NCBI GenBank assembly: GCA_003586115.2
Contig: QVOM02000073.1
Span: 48,869,650 to 48,933,649 of the forward strand
Reading direction: 5' to 3'
Length of the DNA: 64,000 bases
DNA from: Salvator merianae
Lineage: Eukaryota; Chordata; Lepidosauria; Squamata; Teiidae
Shown: piece by piece, positions 1-11,547 of the stretch
Position numbering within the stretch: position 1 is the stretch's first letter
How the letters are laid out: every line of letters begins with the position of its first letter
Position numbers and translations under genes: made by a program
The notes under the pieces: model-generated
What the model was told of the DNA's origin: nothing
Databases searched by the model: none
Seen by the model: the letters and a program-made list of their open reading frames with translations, nothing else

Positions 1-289
1 GATCAAAAAGAAAAAAGGAAGAAAAATCTCAGCGACATACTCCCATCTCCTGTCTTTCTCTGAAGGACACCTTACATGAGCAGCAAAGGGCAGGTATGTG
101 AGAGACTCATTAGATTAGATTTTGCATGATGTTCATGTTAGAAATACAGAATAAGTCCCTGCTTGGGAGAAAAACACATAATAATATAAGAATATGAACA
201 ATTCAGTTAACTTAAACAAGAACTTGCTACTCATTTTAGCTTTGATGGCGGGAAAATCCAGTACTGTAGCTGGCACTGACATCTAAACT

Positions 290-362
290 TGTTGTTGTTG
301 TTTAGTTGCTAAATTGTGTCCAACTCTCCATGACCCCATGGACGCCAAGCCCTTCTGTCCTC
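290..362 (-). mobile_element. BovB (RTE-clade) LINE 3'-end scrap
   Basis: A GTT-repeat run is followed by TAGTTGCTAAATTGTGTCC and GACCCCATGGAC. This resembles the antisense strand of the BovB LINE 3' end known from ruminants and squamates. Only about 70 bases remain, so no protein is encoded. BovB is a horizontally transferred LINE that mobilises SINEs in squamates. The assignment is from memory of the family and the sequence is diverged. Confidence 0.5.
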
Positions 363-474
363 AATATCTAAATTTAATTATAATGTATTTGTTGTATTCA
401 TTCAATAGATTTATAAGGTTCAGTAGAGCTTCCCAAGAGGCTTAATATATAAATAAACTAAACAGGCAGAATGC

Positions 475-960
475 TCATAAGTTTGAAAATCTACAAAAGC
501 TACTTGGGACAGTAAAAATCCCTTTGCCTATTTCTTCCTCTTGTAATTTCTCCAAATCAGATTGCACTGATTGAAGCTGAGATGCATTGGTCATGGTGGT
601 ATGGAGAGCCATTGAGACCATCTCTTGAACCTCTTTTAATCCTGTTTTTAGAGATGTTCTACAGTTTCTTTCATAGCCACAATATCGGCATGGAAGGATT
701 GACAGGAATCCTTCCATTCTTGTACTAAGGAGGTTTTTAGAGCCTCCAACTTGGAGTCCCAGTTTGAGTCTTTCAGTGGTAAAATTCCATCCCTCTTCTT
801 TTCACAGCCATTACAGATCTCTTTTTGCATGGCCGCCATTTTGGGCAAGTGATTTTCTGAGCTGCCGGGATTTTTCAGCTTCTTTTTTCACAGGTTCCGA
901 GCCGTGTTAGCAAAAAAATCCCCCCCTAAACAACAGGGAGGAATGTTAAATATACTTAAA
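475..960 (-). pseudogene. L1-like ORF1 5' remnant
   Basis: On the minus strand a reading frame (848 to 648) starts near a GCCGCCATTTTGGG stretch, a kind of sequence common in L1 5' regions. It encodes a charged, helix-forming segment and then continues in another frame (717 to 475) with more coiled-coil-like sequence, which implies a frameshift near position 700. The mix of Lys, Glu and Gln with spaced Leu and Val is what an L1 ORF1 coiled coil looks like, but no RRM or conserved core is left. Assignment to L1 is an inference; it could be another coiled-coil ORF1. Confidence 0.35.
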
Positions 961-1104
961 ACTGGAGAAAGCAAATTTTACTCACGAGTATATGCATTAG
1001 AGAGGCATTTTATGGAGTCACGATCGCAGAGCAGCAGTTTAAGATGACATGCCTAGAGTACTGCACATGCGCACCTTTTTGCCTATTTCTTCCAAGATAG
1101 CAGT

Positions 1105-1748
1105 GGCTGTTTTCGCACTTACTACACTAGTGCAGACTTATTAGTCTGTGCTGATGAAGTACTTAACCATGCAGGGCAGACATTGTCTGTGCTGCATGGC
1201 CAAAAACAGGTCCTGAAGCCAGAGACCGGCATTCACAGTGCAAACGCTGGTAGCTGTGCCTGATCCTTGCCATGGTAGATTGGGGCATCGCACTGCCTGA
1301 TTGCATAGGCCCAATGGTGCTGCTACAATCAGTCCATTGCACAGGCCTGCTGGTCACCATGGTAGTGACCAGCCGTTTGCTGGCTGCTGCTGTGGTGACA
1401 GTTGGGCATGTGCCTGATTGAGCCTCGCACGGTCTGATTGGGGCAATGCACAGCCTGATTGGGGCATCACAGGCCTAACTGGGGCATTGTGTGAGCCCAA
1501 TTGGGACCAACTGCCCCATTGTGCATGCGTGATTGCACGATCATGCATGCATGATGGGCACATTGCACCCAAGATGGCCACCACTATTCAGGTAAGTGTG
1601 AATGGAATCTTACCTGAAGCTCACTATGAGTAGTAACGATCAGGAGAGGATGAAGCCCTCTCCTGATTGCTTCAGCCATCTTGCAGTGTGAACGCACTTG
1701 GATAGCAAGCATTCTCAGTGTTTGCTACCATCAAGTGCAAATAGGCCC
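1105..1748. mobile_element. MITE family B, copy 1
   Basis: This 644-base non-autonomous DNA transposon begins GGCTGTTTTCGCACTTAC and ends CAAATAGGCCC. It is flanked by the 3-bp direct repeat AGT at 1102-1104 and 1749-1751. The interior is rich in GCATG, GGGGCAT and CACCATGG motifs shared with the other family B copies, and a subterminal dyad CAGACTTATTAGTCTG lies close to the left end. There is no transposase reading frame. The GG..CC ends and 3-bp duplication suggest PIF/Harbinger or a related superfamily, but AGT is not the usual TWA target. Confidence 0.7.
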
Positions 1749-1889
1749 AGTGTTAGTGCCAGGTAGTTCTTTCTAGAAAGGGAATTTCTACAAGTGCTAT
1801 GATTGTTTTCAGTTCTCCCTTATGGTATAGTGACAGGATAATGGAGGTCCTTGATGATCATAGCCTTAATGTACAGATTTTCAAAACTA

Positions 1890-2889
1890 ATAATGATATC
1901 CTTCTGGAGAGACTACGGAGTTTAGGAGTTGGAGGCATTGTGTTGCAGTGGTTCCGCTCCTATCTCCAAGGCTGATTCCAGAAAGTAGTTGTGGGAGATT
2001 CCTGCTCGTCATCCTGGGAACTCAGGTTTGGGGTTCCTCAGGGGTCGATCTTGTCTCCCATGATTTTCAATATCTATATAAAGCCGCTAGGGGAGGTCAT
2101 CAGGAGATTTGGAGTCAGATGTCATCAATATGCAGATGACACCCAGCTCTACATATCTGTACCATCTGAATCAGGACAGGTGGTTGAAGTGTTGGACAGG
2201 TGCCTGGAAGCAGTAATGGGCTGGATGAGGGCCAATAAATTGAAGCTGAATCCAGACAAGACGGAGGTACTGTGTGTCAGAGGGTCTCGGGTCCATGAAG
2301 TTAGAAGGCAGCTGACCCTTGATGGGGTTGCTTTGCCCTGGAAAGGACAGGTGCGGAATCTGGGTGTACTCTTGGACTCTACGCTTACCCTTGAAACTCA
2401 GGTGGAGGCGGTGGCCAAGAATGCATACCTCCGACTACAGCTGATTCGCCAACTATGACCTCTTCTGGACAGAGATAATCTGGCCACAGTAATCCATGCT
2501 TTGATAACTTCCAGATTGGATTACTGTAACACGCTTTACATGGGGCTGCCCGTGAAGACGGTTCGGAAGCTGCAACTGGTGCAGAGTGCAGCAGCAAGAC
2601 TGCTGACTGGAATAGCTGGCCGGATGCATATCATGCCGGTCTTAAAAGAGCTGCACTGGCTGCCAATTTGCTACCGAGTGCAATTCAAGGTGTTAACCTT
2701 AACCTATAAGATCCTAAATGGCTTGGGCCCCAAATACCTAAAGAAGCATCTTCTCCCTACTTTCAGGCTACTGTTTTATTGCATGCCTTTTATGAGTTTT
2801 TGTTTTGTTTTGTTTTAATTGTTGTAACCCACCCTGAGACCTTTGGGTATAGGGCGGGCTAAAAATGCAAATAAATAAATAAATAAATA
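1890..2889 (+). mobile_element. L2-clade LINE, 5'-truncated
   Basis: This is the 3' part of an L2-type retrotransposon. Its reverse transcriptase reading frame runs from 1991 to 2818 with one in-frame TGA at 2456-2458. The visible motifs are GVPQGSILSPMIFNIY, QYADDTQLYISVP (the YADD catalytic box), NPDKTEVLCV, NLGVLLDSTLTL, SRLDYCNTLYMGLP and VLKELHWLPI. The TGA sits where Arg (CGA) is expected, so CpG decay is likely. Sequence after KKHLLPTF is deleted and runs straight into the 3' UTR, ending at GGGTATAGGGCGGGC and an (AAAT)n tail. It is dead and 5'-truncated, as most L2 copies are. Confidence 0.85.
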
Positions 2890-3734
2890 ATCTCAGTAGA
2901 ATAGAAGCAGACATTATTTCTAGAACCATAAGTTATGAAGAGCATCAAACATAAGCAATGGCAGTATCACTTGGGCCCAGAAATGTACTGGGCAGGAGCT
3001 GGTTAAATACTTTCAGTGCAGGTTGATAGTATTCTCACAGATTACAGCCATAGTGAGTTTTGAGCCCAGGGACAGGGAAGTTAATGGGCCAGCTTAAGAC
3101 GCCTCTAGAACACTCAAGGTTGACGACCATCTTGTACAGGCCTTCACCCATAATGAGTTGGGCTTTGCACCTATAAAGAAAGGCTCTGTCACATGGGTTG
3201 GGGGTTTGTAGGACTTTGTTGTGCAAGGATGGGGGTTTGTTGCACAGGACAGGATTGCTTGGTGGTTTGACGTTAACAGCAGAGCACAAAGCCTGTGCAC
3301 CGAGGAATTAATTGAATCCATACACTGGAGAAAATGTATAAAAAACATGCATCAAATACTAGCCCAGTTTCATCCCTGCTGGAAGCAGAGCTTAGAATCC
3401 ATCCTTCTAGAGTGCAAAGAACAGAGAAAGTGAATGCTCAGTCAGGTAAACAACTTAAACAAAGACATATTCTTCTGAATTAAACACATAGGACATACAC
3501 GGTTTATCACTTCCACAAACTGATGCTGGAAAGTGAACTGACCGCAAACTACCAAGTGCTTTTGGTAACTTCTAGCCCGTGTTACCTATCAAAAATTGCT
3601 AGCTCCAGGCTTCCCATGGGTAATATGGTTTGCTGCACAAGGACTGATCTTGGCTGTACAGTGTGCCCATCACAAGCAATAAGGATTGACTGTACAACTG
3701 TCCACAGGTATGGTGGCAGATGGCCTTTTTGATG
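2890..3734. other. Unassigned sequence
   Basis: I see no gene, SINE or clear transposon end here. Short open frames on both strands have no recognisable motifs. Confidence 0.5.
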
Positions 3735-3890
3735 GGCAGCAGAATGATATTCATGCTCCCAGTTCTACCATGTCTCCTACGTTTCCTGAGGAATTTTTGA
3801 TGAGGAGCTTTACCAGGTGCTTTGTGAAAGTCTAAGTAGACAATTTTCAAGCCTTCTCTAAAACATTCACATTCTGACTGGTGTATGGAA
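3735..3890 (-). pseudogene. CR1 reverse transcriptase scrap
   Basis: The minus strand encodes a piece reading KIVYLDFHKAPGKAPHQKFL. It matches motif A of CR1 reverse transcriptase, which in the intact copy at 61.3-64 kb reads DIVCLDFQKAFDKVPHQ. Flanking codons are degenerate. The scrap ends exactly where the family A MITE begins at 3891, so the MITE probably landed in this old CR1. Confidence 0.65.
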
Positions 3891-5265
3891 GGCCGCGTTC
3901 CAACACAGCATTTAATCAGTTTACAGACCATCTTCAGTTCCTGCTGGCCCAACATGATCATGCTGTTCTGTAGTTTTTCTGGACTAAATTGGCGAAATCT
4001 GGACTACTTTGTATTTGGATTTAATGAGTTCTCAAGCCGTTCCAGATCGCTAGCCCACTTTACTTTGCGATGTAAGAACGGGGAAGGAGACTATTTGGGA
4101 GGGACCGTACTTTTTGGGGGGCGTGCAGAGGCAGGGCTTCCCATTTCATGCTGTCCAATGACAGACTTTGTGGGTGGGCAGGAAGCACAGTAGTTTCTTC
4201 TGCCTCTATTATTCCCCCTTTCATCACTGCCAGGAGACAAGAAAACCGTCCTTTTTACTTCGCTAAGCTGCAGTCCTTTCTCTTTCTTTATCCCCCATTC
4301 GACACTGCCAGGAAGAAATTAAAGGCTTCCTCCACTTCCGTCAGCTGAGTAAACCAAAAAACAGACTGCACCTGTTTGGAGTTGAAGTCCTCTTGCTCCA
4401 ACAAAGAACCCACTCAAGATGAGTTTTGCCATCGGCAGCACACAGCTACACAGTGGGGACACATGCCACTGCAGATGTCTCAGGGGAAGATGAGGCAGAG
4501 TCCATTTGCTGGCCATGAACTGCACTATCACACTAATAGAGCCCCCCCACATTCCCTCCCCACATTTCCCCTTCTTCACGGACCTCTCCCTGCTTTTGCG
4601 CTACTTTTAAATTGCACAATTGTGGAAAAGTGTACTTGCAAGGGAGCAGAAATCGCCAACTGCCCTTTAAGAAGCTTAATTGTGCAGTACACATGGGCTG
4701 CGGTCCGACATCGTAAATTTAATCCGTATTGAAAGAGTACAAGGACTGAATTCGTCTTCTGATCGTTCCCACAGTTATATTTTAACATGGACTCAATTTG
4801 TTCTCACACTGATGTTTCCCGTGCTTGGCAAGGAGAAACAGTACCTTTTCTGCCTCCGCCCCTCATCAAATTCTTCTCCCTGTGCAGTCAGAGATTGGCT
4901 GCAGTCCCTACGTTCAAATCTTGACATCACAGGGGCGGGAAAGTCAAGCTCTGCTCTTTTTGGGGGGATTCCTGCCCTTTGCAAACACTTCTTTAAATTA
5001 AAAGAAAAAAGCCTCCTAATCTCCTTGTTAGATCCTAAACAAGGGATCAAAGCAAGGTGTGGAGAGAAACTGCTTTGGGAGGGTGGCTGGTTGTTTGGGT
5101 TTGGGTTTTTTTTTTGCTTTTCCACACTTTAAAAATAATAAGAATAAAATTTCTCTCATCCCCACAAAAAAGTTCTCCCTCAGCTCTCTCACTCATTAAT
5201 GATCCTCTCAACTCCCCCCCCTCCCGGTTCTTCCTCAGCTGCCAGCTTACATGCAGCATTCTGTG

Positions 5266-5272
<7 letters not shown>

Positions 5273-5321
<49 letters not shown>

Positions 5322-5329
5322 AGAGAGAG
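5273..5329. repeat. (TG)n(GA)n microsatellite
   Basis: A run of about 17 TG units is followed by about 11 GA units, inside the extra interior of the nested family A element. Confidence 0.95.
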
Positions 5330-5458
5330 GAGGGGGGTATGTTGCAGAGAGGTGGGGCAGAAGACAGGTCAAGATAGGCGCGAGGTGGGGAGCCTTTTTG
5401 CAGGCTTCCCCTTGCTCTTGCTGTCCTGTCAGCTATTCAGCCTGCCTAGCCCTACAGC

Positions 5459-5689
5459 AAGTTTTCTTTTCCTTCTACAGATTTGCGCAACTTCAGAGCT
5501 CCGCAGAACAATAGCAGCATCTCCCCTCCTTTCTACATATGCAGACTCCAAGCACAGAGAAGGTGAAAGTCCTCCACTTTCAAGTTCTCTATTCTTGGTG
5601 TCTGCATGCCTAGAAACAAGAGGAGAGGTGCTGCTATTGTTCTGCGGAGCTCTGAAGTTGCGCAAATCTGTAGAAGGAAAAGAAAACTT
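5459..5689. repeat. Long foldback with 61-bp perfect arms
   Basis: Bases 5459-5519 are the exact reverse complement of 5629-5689. Each arm contains the core TTTGCGCAACTTCAGAGC or its complement. The 109-base spacer is itself imperfectly palindromic: GCAGACTCCAAGCACAGAG pairs with CTCTATTCTTGGTGTCTGC with a few mismatches. A transcript would fold into one long hairpin. Confidence 0.9.
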
Positions 5690-5827
5690 TGCAGGCTTGT
5701 CCCTGCACGCATGCGTGTCTGCATGGCTAGAAAGGAGGGAAACTGCTGCTGCTGCTTTAGCCGAGTCTGAACGTTTACAGAATTCTAGGCAGCCTCAGTT
5801 TGAGGGTGGGAAAGAGAAAACTTTGCA

Positions 5828-6495
5828 TCCAACTTGTCCCTGCGTGTGTGTGCGTGTGTCTGCACGCCTAGAAAGGAGGAAGTACCGTGCTCCCTGCCCA
5901 CTCATCCCTGCTGACCCCCCCCCCGAGCATAACACGACAACAAAGTTGGTCATTGGACGGCAAGAAATGGGGATCCCTCCCTCTGCATGCCCTCCCAAAA
6001 GTATGATCCCTCCCAAATAGTCTCCTTCCTCATTCTCACATCGCAAAGTAAAACAGGCTAGTGATCTGGAATGGCTTGAGAACTCATTAAATCCGAATGC
6101 AAAGTAGTCCGGATTTCACCAATTTAGTCCAGAAAAACTACGGAAAGGCAAGATCATTTTTTTTTTTTCCAACTTGTCCCTGCGTGTGCGTGTGTGTGTC
6201 TGCACGGCTAGAAAGGAGGAAGCACTGTGCTCCCTGCCCACTCATCCCTGCTGACCCCCCCCGAGCATAACACGACAACAAAGTTGGTCATTGGACGGCA
6301 AGAAATGGGGATCCCTCCCTCTGCATGCCCTCCCAAAAGTATGATCCCTCCCAAATAGTCTCCTTCCTCATTCTCACATCGCAAAGTAAAACAGGCTAGT
6401 GATCTGGAATGGCTTGAGAACTCATTAAATCCGAATGCAAAGTAGTCCGGATTTCACCAATTTAGTCCAGAAAAACTACGGAAAGGCAAGATCAT
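5828..6495. repeat. Tandem duplication, two units of about 330 bp
   Basis: Unit 1 (5828-6157) and unit 2 (6168-6495) both run from TCCAACTTGTCCCTGCG to GGAAAGGCAAGATCAT. The junction is a short poly-T run. The last 225 or so bases of the units look identical by eye. The few differences are in the GT-rich first part and in the length of a C run. Each unit contains part of the family A left arm in reverse orientation. Confidence 0.9.
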
Positions 6496-6963
6496 GAGGA
6501 ACTGAAGACGGCGGGAACTGAAGATGGCGGGAACTGAAGACAGCCTGTAAATGCCGTGTCGGAATGCAGTCATGGTGTTAAAGTTCTGCTTGTGTAGACA
6601 GAGGCTGTAGGAGTGAGAAGGAGCAAATGATGAATGACTAGTAACGCTACCAAGTGAATCCACATTCTGAGGCGGCAGCAGGGACATACGGAGAGTGGAG
6701 CTTGACTTTGCCGCCCCTGTGACGTCAGGATTTGAACATTGGGACTGCAGCCAATCACTGACTGTACAGGGAGGAGAATTTGACAAGTGGTGGAGGCAGA
6801 AAAGGTACTGTTTCTCCGTGCTAAGCACAGGAAACATCAGTGTGAGAACGAGCAAGTACGAATTGAGTCCGTGTTAAAATGTAACTGAGGGAACGATCAG
6901 AAGACAAATTCAGTCCTTGTACTCTACCGATACAGACTAAATTTACGATGTCGGACTACGGCC

Positions 6964-8471
6964 TATAACTGTGAAGAAAGGGTTATTTTGCTAATTTGGG
7001 CTATATTCAGACATAACAGAATGCACAGCTTGGAGACACCTCAAAGTCAGTAGCATGTTGCCTTTGTGTTCCCAAACCACCTCTAATCCACCTTTTGTTG
7101 AACGGAATGTTTATGAGAAATGAGAGAGCCCCACCGGTGTGTGACCAATCCCATCTCTAAGATGTGTCAGAGCTGCTTGTTTGGCTGCATGTGTTTATTC
7201 TTCCCTAGTGCTTCCTAGCTGATGTTCTATGGAGCAGTGTTTACACAAACTACCATCCTTTCCAAAAATGGCTTGTATCACAAACCATTTGTGATGTGGG
7301 TAACTCTGTGAGAGATCCGTGGAAGGCGAAAGGCACTATAGTGAGTTCTGATTCCATTTTAAATTCTAAAAATAGCGTTCATTTGCACATATAAATTGGC
7401 ATGTGCATCCTATGTGCAAATAAGTGTTCTCTTTTTATCTTTTTTTAAGGGTTGAAAATCCTTTTGGGGGGAGCAGTTTATTTACATAATCATCTTATAG
7501 CTCCTCTATCATCTTTCTCCTAGTGTAGGTGATTATTAGACCAAGCAAAGCAGTCTAAATTGTACTGAAACAATTTGAGATTGGCCTAGATAATCAGTCT
7601 TATCAGAGAGCATCCAGAGCAACAGAGCTCTTGTTTGCTTGAGAATGAAGGGATGTTATTGACCAGCCAATAAATTCTACAGTCCAAAGATCCAGTGTTT
7701 CTTTAGAAGCAGCCTTGCAATTCAGCTTTGAGACTCAAAATCCTTCTTTAATGAAACAGTCTGACATTCCCATGGTCTTCATAGTCGTATCATTTTGGAC
7801 TTATATTACTGTATCATCAGGACTAAATTAACTTTGGAAAGTTTTTGGTGTGCTGTGACACTTTACATTTTCTTTTAATTTAGCCCTACCCTAATATACT
7901 CATTATACGGTGTGTTTATCTTCAGTGTGTCTGCAGACATAATCAGGAATGTGGAGTGTGGTATAGATTCACATTCCTTTTTGTTTACATACATTTTTTT
8001 TCGAATGTTAATTCTTTCTTGTTTCCTCTTTGTTTAAAGAGCTGTGCTACTTTTAAGGATGTAATTTGTCAATACGCTCATTTTACAATACAAAATATTG
8101 ATCAAAGGACAACTGGCAACTCTTTTATGCATTGAAACAGAAATCCAAGCAAGCATCAGAATGAACGGTGCATCAGCAACTGTACATATTTTACGCTTCC
8201 GTCAGCATTTCTATTGCACCATGTTCCACTTAGCACAGATGGTTTTCTGGAGAAAAACAGATTTTCCCAAGCAAACATATTATATTCATTAGTCTTTCCT
8301 TCCAGCTCAGGTTATGGCAGACTCTATTATTATATATGGCCAGAAATTAGGCTAATGTCCTCACCCTTTAATAATACAACTATTATTTGGTTCGCTCAAG
8401 ACATTTATGATCATTCTTAATATTTATTCCAATGCTGTTACAATGCAAATTAAAACAAGTGACGACACTAA
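6964..8471. other. Unassigned AT-rich sequence
   Basis: I see no gene or clear transposon structure. Open frames are short and lack motifs. Confidence 0.5.
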
Positions 8472-9437
8472 AGGTGTGGTCAGACATCATATTGGGAGGA
8501 AATGAGGACTGAGTACATGTACCAATCGTTCCCATATTTGTATTGCAACATGGACTCAATTTGTATTTGCTCATTCTCATTCCTCATTTTTCCTGTGATT
8601 GGCATGAGGAAGCAGTGGCGTAGCTACATGTTCCGCCACCCGGGGCGGACCAAACGGCGGCAGTTGAGGAGGGCACCCCGCCCCACCCTGCAGGACGCCC
8701 CGCCCTGCAGCTGCCTACTCCTGCTGCCGCCGTGATGACGGCCGCGTGCGCGCACGCTAGCAGGCAGGTGAGCGAGCGGTGAGCGAGCGGCGGGCGGGGC
8801 GAGCGAGGCGAGCGAGCGGCGGGCGGGGCGAGCGAGCAGCGGACGTACCGGTAAGCCGACTAAAGGTAAACCGGACGCAGGGCGGGCGGGAGGGCCCAAG
8901 TCAAAGGCGGCCGCCGCCGCCCCCAACAAGGCGCCACCCAGTGCGCACCGCCACCCGCGCCCCCCCTTGCTACGCCAGTGTGAGGAAGCCCTACCTTTCT
9001 CTCTCCACTCTTCCCCAAATGCCACTTCCTGTGTGATCAGTGATTGGATGCAGACCCAGCATTCAAATCTTGACTTTGCAGGGGTGGGAAAGTCAAACTT
9101 TATCCTCCATATTTCGCCTCCTGCCACATCAGAACATTCCCTTGACAGTGTTAATGGTCATTCATTGGTTGTTCCTTCTCCCCCTCCAGTCTATATTCAC
9201 CCAAGTACAACTTAAATTCTACATCTACTACACAGTAAAGCTTCTTGAAGGCAAGGTCTCAATTTCTTCTCCTTTGTAGTTCAGTGTTGTGCAATTGTGC
9301 AATTTCAAAGCAGTGTGCAATAGGGGAGAGCTCATTGAAAAGGTGGAACATGTGAGGGGATCAATCTTCATGATAGCAGATGAATTCCACCTCACTTTCC
9401 TCCTGAGACATCCATGGTGGCATGTGTCCCACAATGA
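8472..9437 (-). mobile_element. MITE family A, copy 3 (diverged, interrupted)
   Basis: The block starts GGTGTGGTCAGACATCAT, a diverged family A right end. It then follows the reverse-complemented right arm (TGGACTCAATTTG, GTGATTGGATGCAGACCCAGC, TTCAAATCTTGACTTTGC) and then the left arm (CAATTGTGCAATTTCAAAG, ATGTCTCAGG in reverse, GGCATGTGTCCCAC). It stops before the left inverted terminal repeat, so that end is lost. A hAT MITE interrupts it at 8613. Divergence is clearly higher than in the copies at 3891 and 39562. Confidence 0.7.
8613..8980. mobile_element. hAT-type CpG-rich MITE, copy 1
   Basis: This 368-base element starts CAGTGGCGTAGCTAC and ends GCTACGCCAGTG. An exact 8-bp duplication, TGAGGAAG, lies at 8605-8612 and 8981-8988. 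CAG(T/G)G ends plus an 8-bp duplication are the hallmark of the hAT superfamily. The interior is extremely GC- and CpG-rich with repeated GCGAGCGAGCGGCGGGCG motifs and has no transposase, so it must have been moved in trans. Confidence 0.92.
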
Positions 9438-11544
9438 AGTTGTGTAGTACAGATGGCAAAGTTGTTGATGACACAGGTCATTGTTGGGTAAGGGGACTGC
9501 ACCCCCAAATTAGTACAGCTGAAGTGTACATCAACTAGCATGAACCCCCTCAGCATTCTCAAAGAAAAGAGATAGGCTGTACTGTGCTATTTGCCTTAGA
9601 GTCACTGAAGCACAGTGCCAGTTTCACACAAAAGTCCTCTTGGAAGTAAAAGAAAAGTTGTTACCCTTGTGCATTGCCGAAGGAAAAGGCAGGAAACATT
9701 GTATCCTTCTCCTTGTAGGGAGAGGAGAAAAAGGAGGAGGCATACATTTTAAGAGTGGAATGCGGTGCCCAGCCAACTGTGGAACAGGGTGTTGGCCAAG
9801 GCAAACAAAGTGTAACTTCCACCGCATCTTCTCTTTTGTTAAAAAATTGAACAGTTTGAAGATACAAAATGGGACAACATGGTGGAAACCAGGAAACATA
9901 TGCCAGATACCGTGCTCTCTTCTGACCCCAAGAGTGACAGAAGCTGATAATATAAAGTGGAGCAAAAGAAAATAGAACCAGCACGTGCTGGTTCTAAGGC
10001 TTTCTGGCTGTACCCAGAGTCATTGACTACTATTGGCCAAAGACGTATCCAGCACATCAACTACCATGGGTCGTAAAGATGTGGATGATGAGTGTGCCAT
10101 AAGTATGTTGATTACAATGCACTTAATCTGGATGACTTTGCAGAGTGGAGCTATATATAATGTGTACCATCCAACATGATATGGGACAGAAGAGGGTGAT
10201 ACCTTCAATTCAACTGGTAAGACAGATGGAAATAAATTATAGCCAGCACAGAGAAGGGTAGGATGGTGATTGGGAAAGGTGCCATCCCTTCAGTGAACTG
10301 GCTGTGGATCCGATACAGATGACAGCCCAGTTCACTGCAAGGAACACCAACTCTCCCAACTCTCCCCTTACTCTTCAATGTGCAATCTGCCCTTCACTTT
10401 CATCTGTGGGTGGAGGTGAAAGGTGTTGTCTCTTTGGTCCACAGTCTCTTGGGTCATGTTGGAGTAAGTGTTAAAAAGCAGGGGTAATAGTGTTAAGAGC
10501 AGATAAAATGAAACAACAAACACAAATCTTCAGCCACACTTTTGGAGTGAATAATCAAAATAGGAGCAGAAACATGGCAATGTGGTGCCACAATCCCCTG
10601 CCCTCTCTCAACTGCCCCTGAAGCATTCGTTGGTGTGGAATGCCACTGAAAAATCCAGAAGAACCAACAGCATCGCACCTCCCTGTGAATAGTTCCCTGA
10701 GATTAAAATAGCTTTTGTGCTAAATCTACGCCAGAATTTTAGTTATAATGGATCTAAAATATTTCATTTCATCCAAGAGATGCTGGACCTGATGGTCACC
10801 AACTGACCACAATCATATAAATACTTGAATTATCTGGAAAAAGTGAAGAATTTTTGTAGAATCAACCACACAACTTTCTCTTGGTATAGTGAAGAACCAT
10901 TGCTGCTCTTAATGAGGCATTTATAACCGCCCTTGCACAATCAGCTATTTTTTTTGTCAGAGTACGTTACATGTAGTCATGTGCATCTTGCTTAAATCCT
11001 CAGGTCCTGCCCTGAGCCCATTTAAGGAAGTGTGGGATAAGTAAATAGAAGTTAACTGGGAGATAACTGGAAGTCATCCAATGATTCAAAACAAAGCAGT
11101 TCTCAAGAGACTTCCACAAAATGATGTATTTTTTTTTAAAAAAAGAATCCAAATTAGGGTGGACAGAAGCAATTTTCTCAAAACAAAATTGATCAAAGTG
11201 AGCAAGTGAAGATTTGGTCCTCAAATACTTACAGTCCTAGTTTGATAAGCAAAGGACTGCTTGAGATAGTTTTTCTAAGCAAAGCAGAGTGAAAGTAATG
11301 GAGGCAAAGAAGTATGATCTTTTCAGCCCCTTCCACTAAAAAGGATAAGTGTTGAGCTCATTCAAATGCCTGTGTTCATCCTGAGCCATGTCTCTTCTTT
11401 CTTCATTGGTCTTGATAAGTATTACAAACTAAATTACTCCACAGACTCTAGATGAAGGGTGAGAATGCTTAGTAGCAATTATCTAAACTGATTTCCATAT
11501 TAACCAGAAAGTTCAGTAGCATCATCTAGAAATCAGTTGGAATC
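9438..11544. other. Unassigned sequence
   Basis: About 2.1 kb without a recognisable gene or repeat end. A 111-codon open frame (9640-9975) and its antisense partner have no known motif, and no intron or promoter context supports them. Confidence 0.5.
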
Positions 11545-11547
11545 AAT

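Larger units (their letters stand above)
4696..6571 (-). mobile_element. MITE family A, copy 2 (nested, enlarged)
   Basis: This reverse-orientation element starts GGCTGCGGTCCGACATCG and ends CCGTGTCGGAATGCAGTC. It is flanked by ATG on both sides (4693-4695 and 6572-6574), a 3-bp target duplication inside the outer family A element. At 1,876 bases it is larger than its relatives because about 900 bases between roughly 4,980 and 5,875 have no counterpart in the copy at 39562. That extra part holds a TG/GA microsatellite, a 61-bp perfect inverted repeat and the start of a 330-base tandem duplication. A 273-codon open frame (5199-6020) crosses the microsatellite and repeats and is not a credible protein. 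Confidence 0.75.
3891..6963 (+). mobile_element. MITE family A, copy 1 (outer element)
   Basis: The left end, GGCCGCGTTCCAACACAGC, matches the left end of the copy at 39562. The right end, ATGTCGGACTACGGCC, is its imperfect inverted complement. Left-arm homology runs to about 4692 and right-arm homology resumes at 6575; between them lies a second family A element in the opposite orientation. Without that insertion the outer element would be about 1.2 kb, close to the 1,091-base copy at 39562. Flanking triplets (GAA and TAT) do not match, so one end may be altered. There is no transposase. Confidence 0.7.

Noticed and set aside
5199..6020. 273-codon open frame
   Set aside because: It runs through the TG/GA microsatellite, one arm of the foldback and part of the tandem duplication. 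The protein is repetitive and low-complexity, and no other family A copy keeps the frame.
3888..6966. 3-bp target duplication for the outer family A element
   Set aside because: The triplets are GAA and TAT. A TAT does occur four bases further left, but allowing extra filler bases would be forcing a match.
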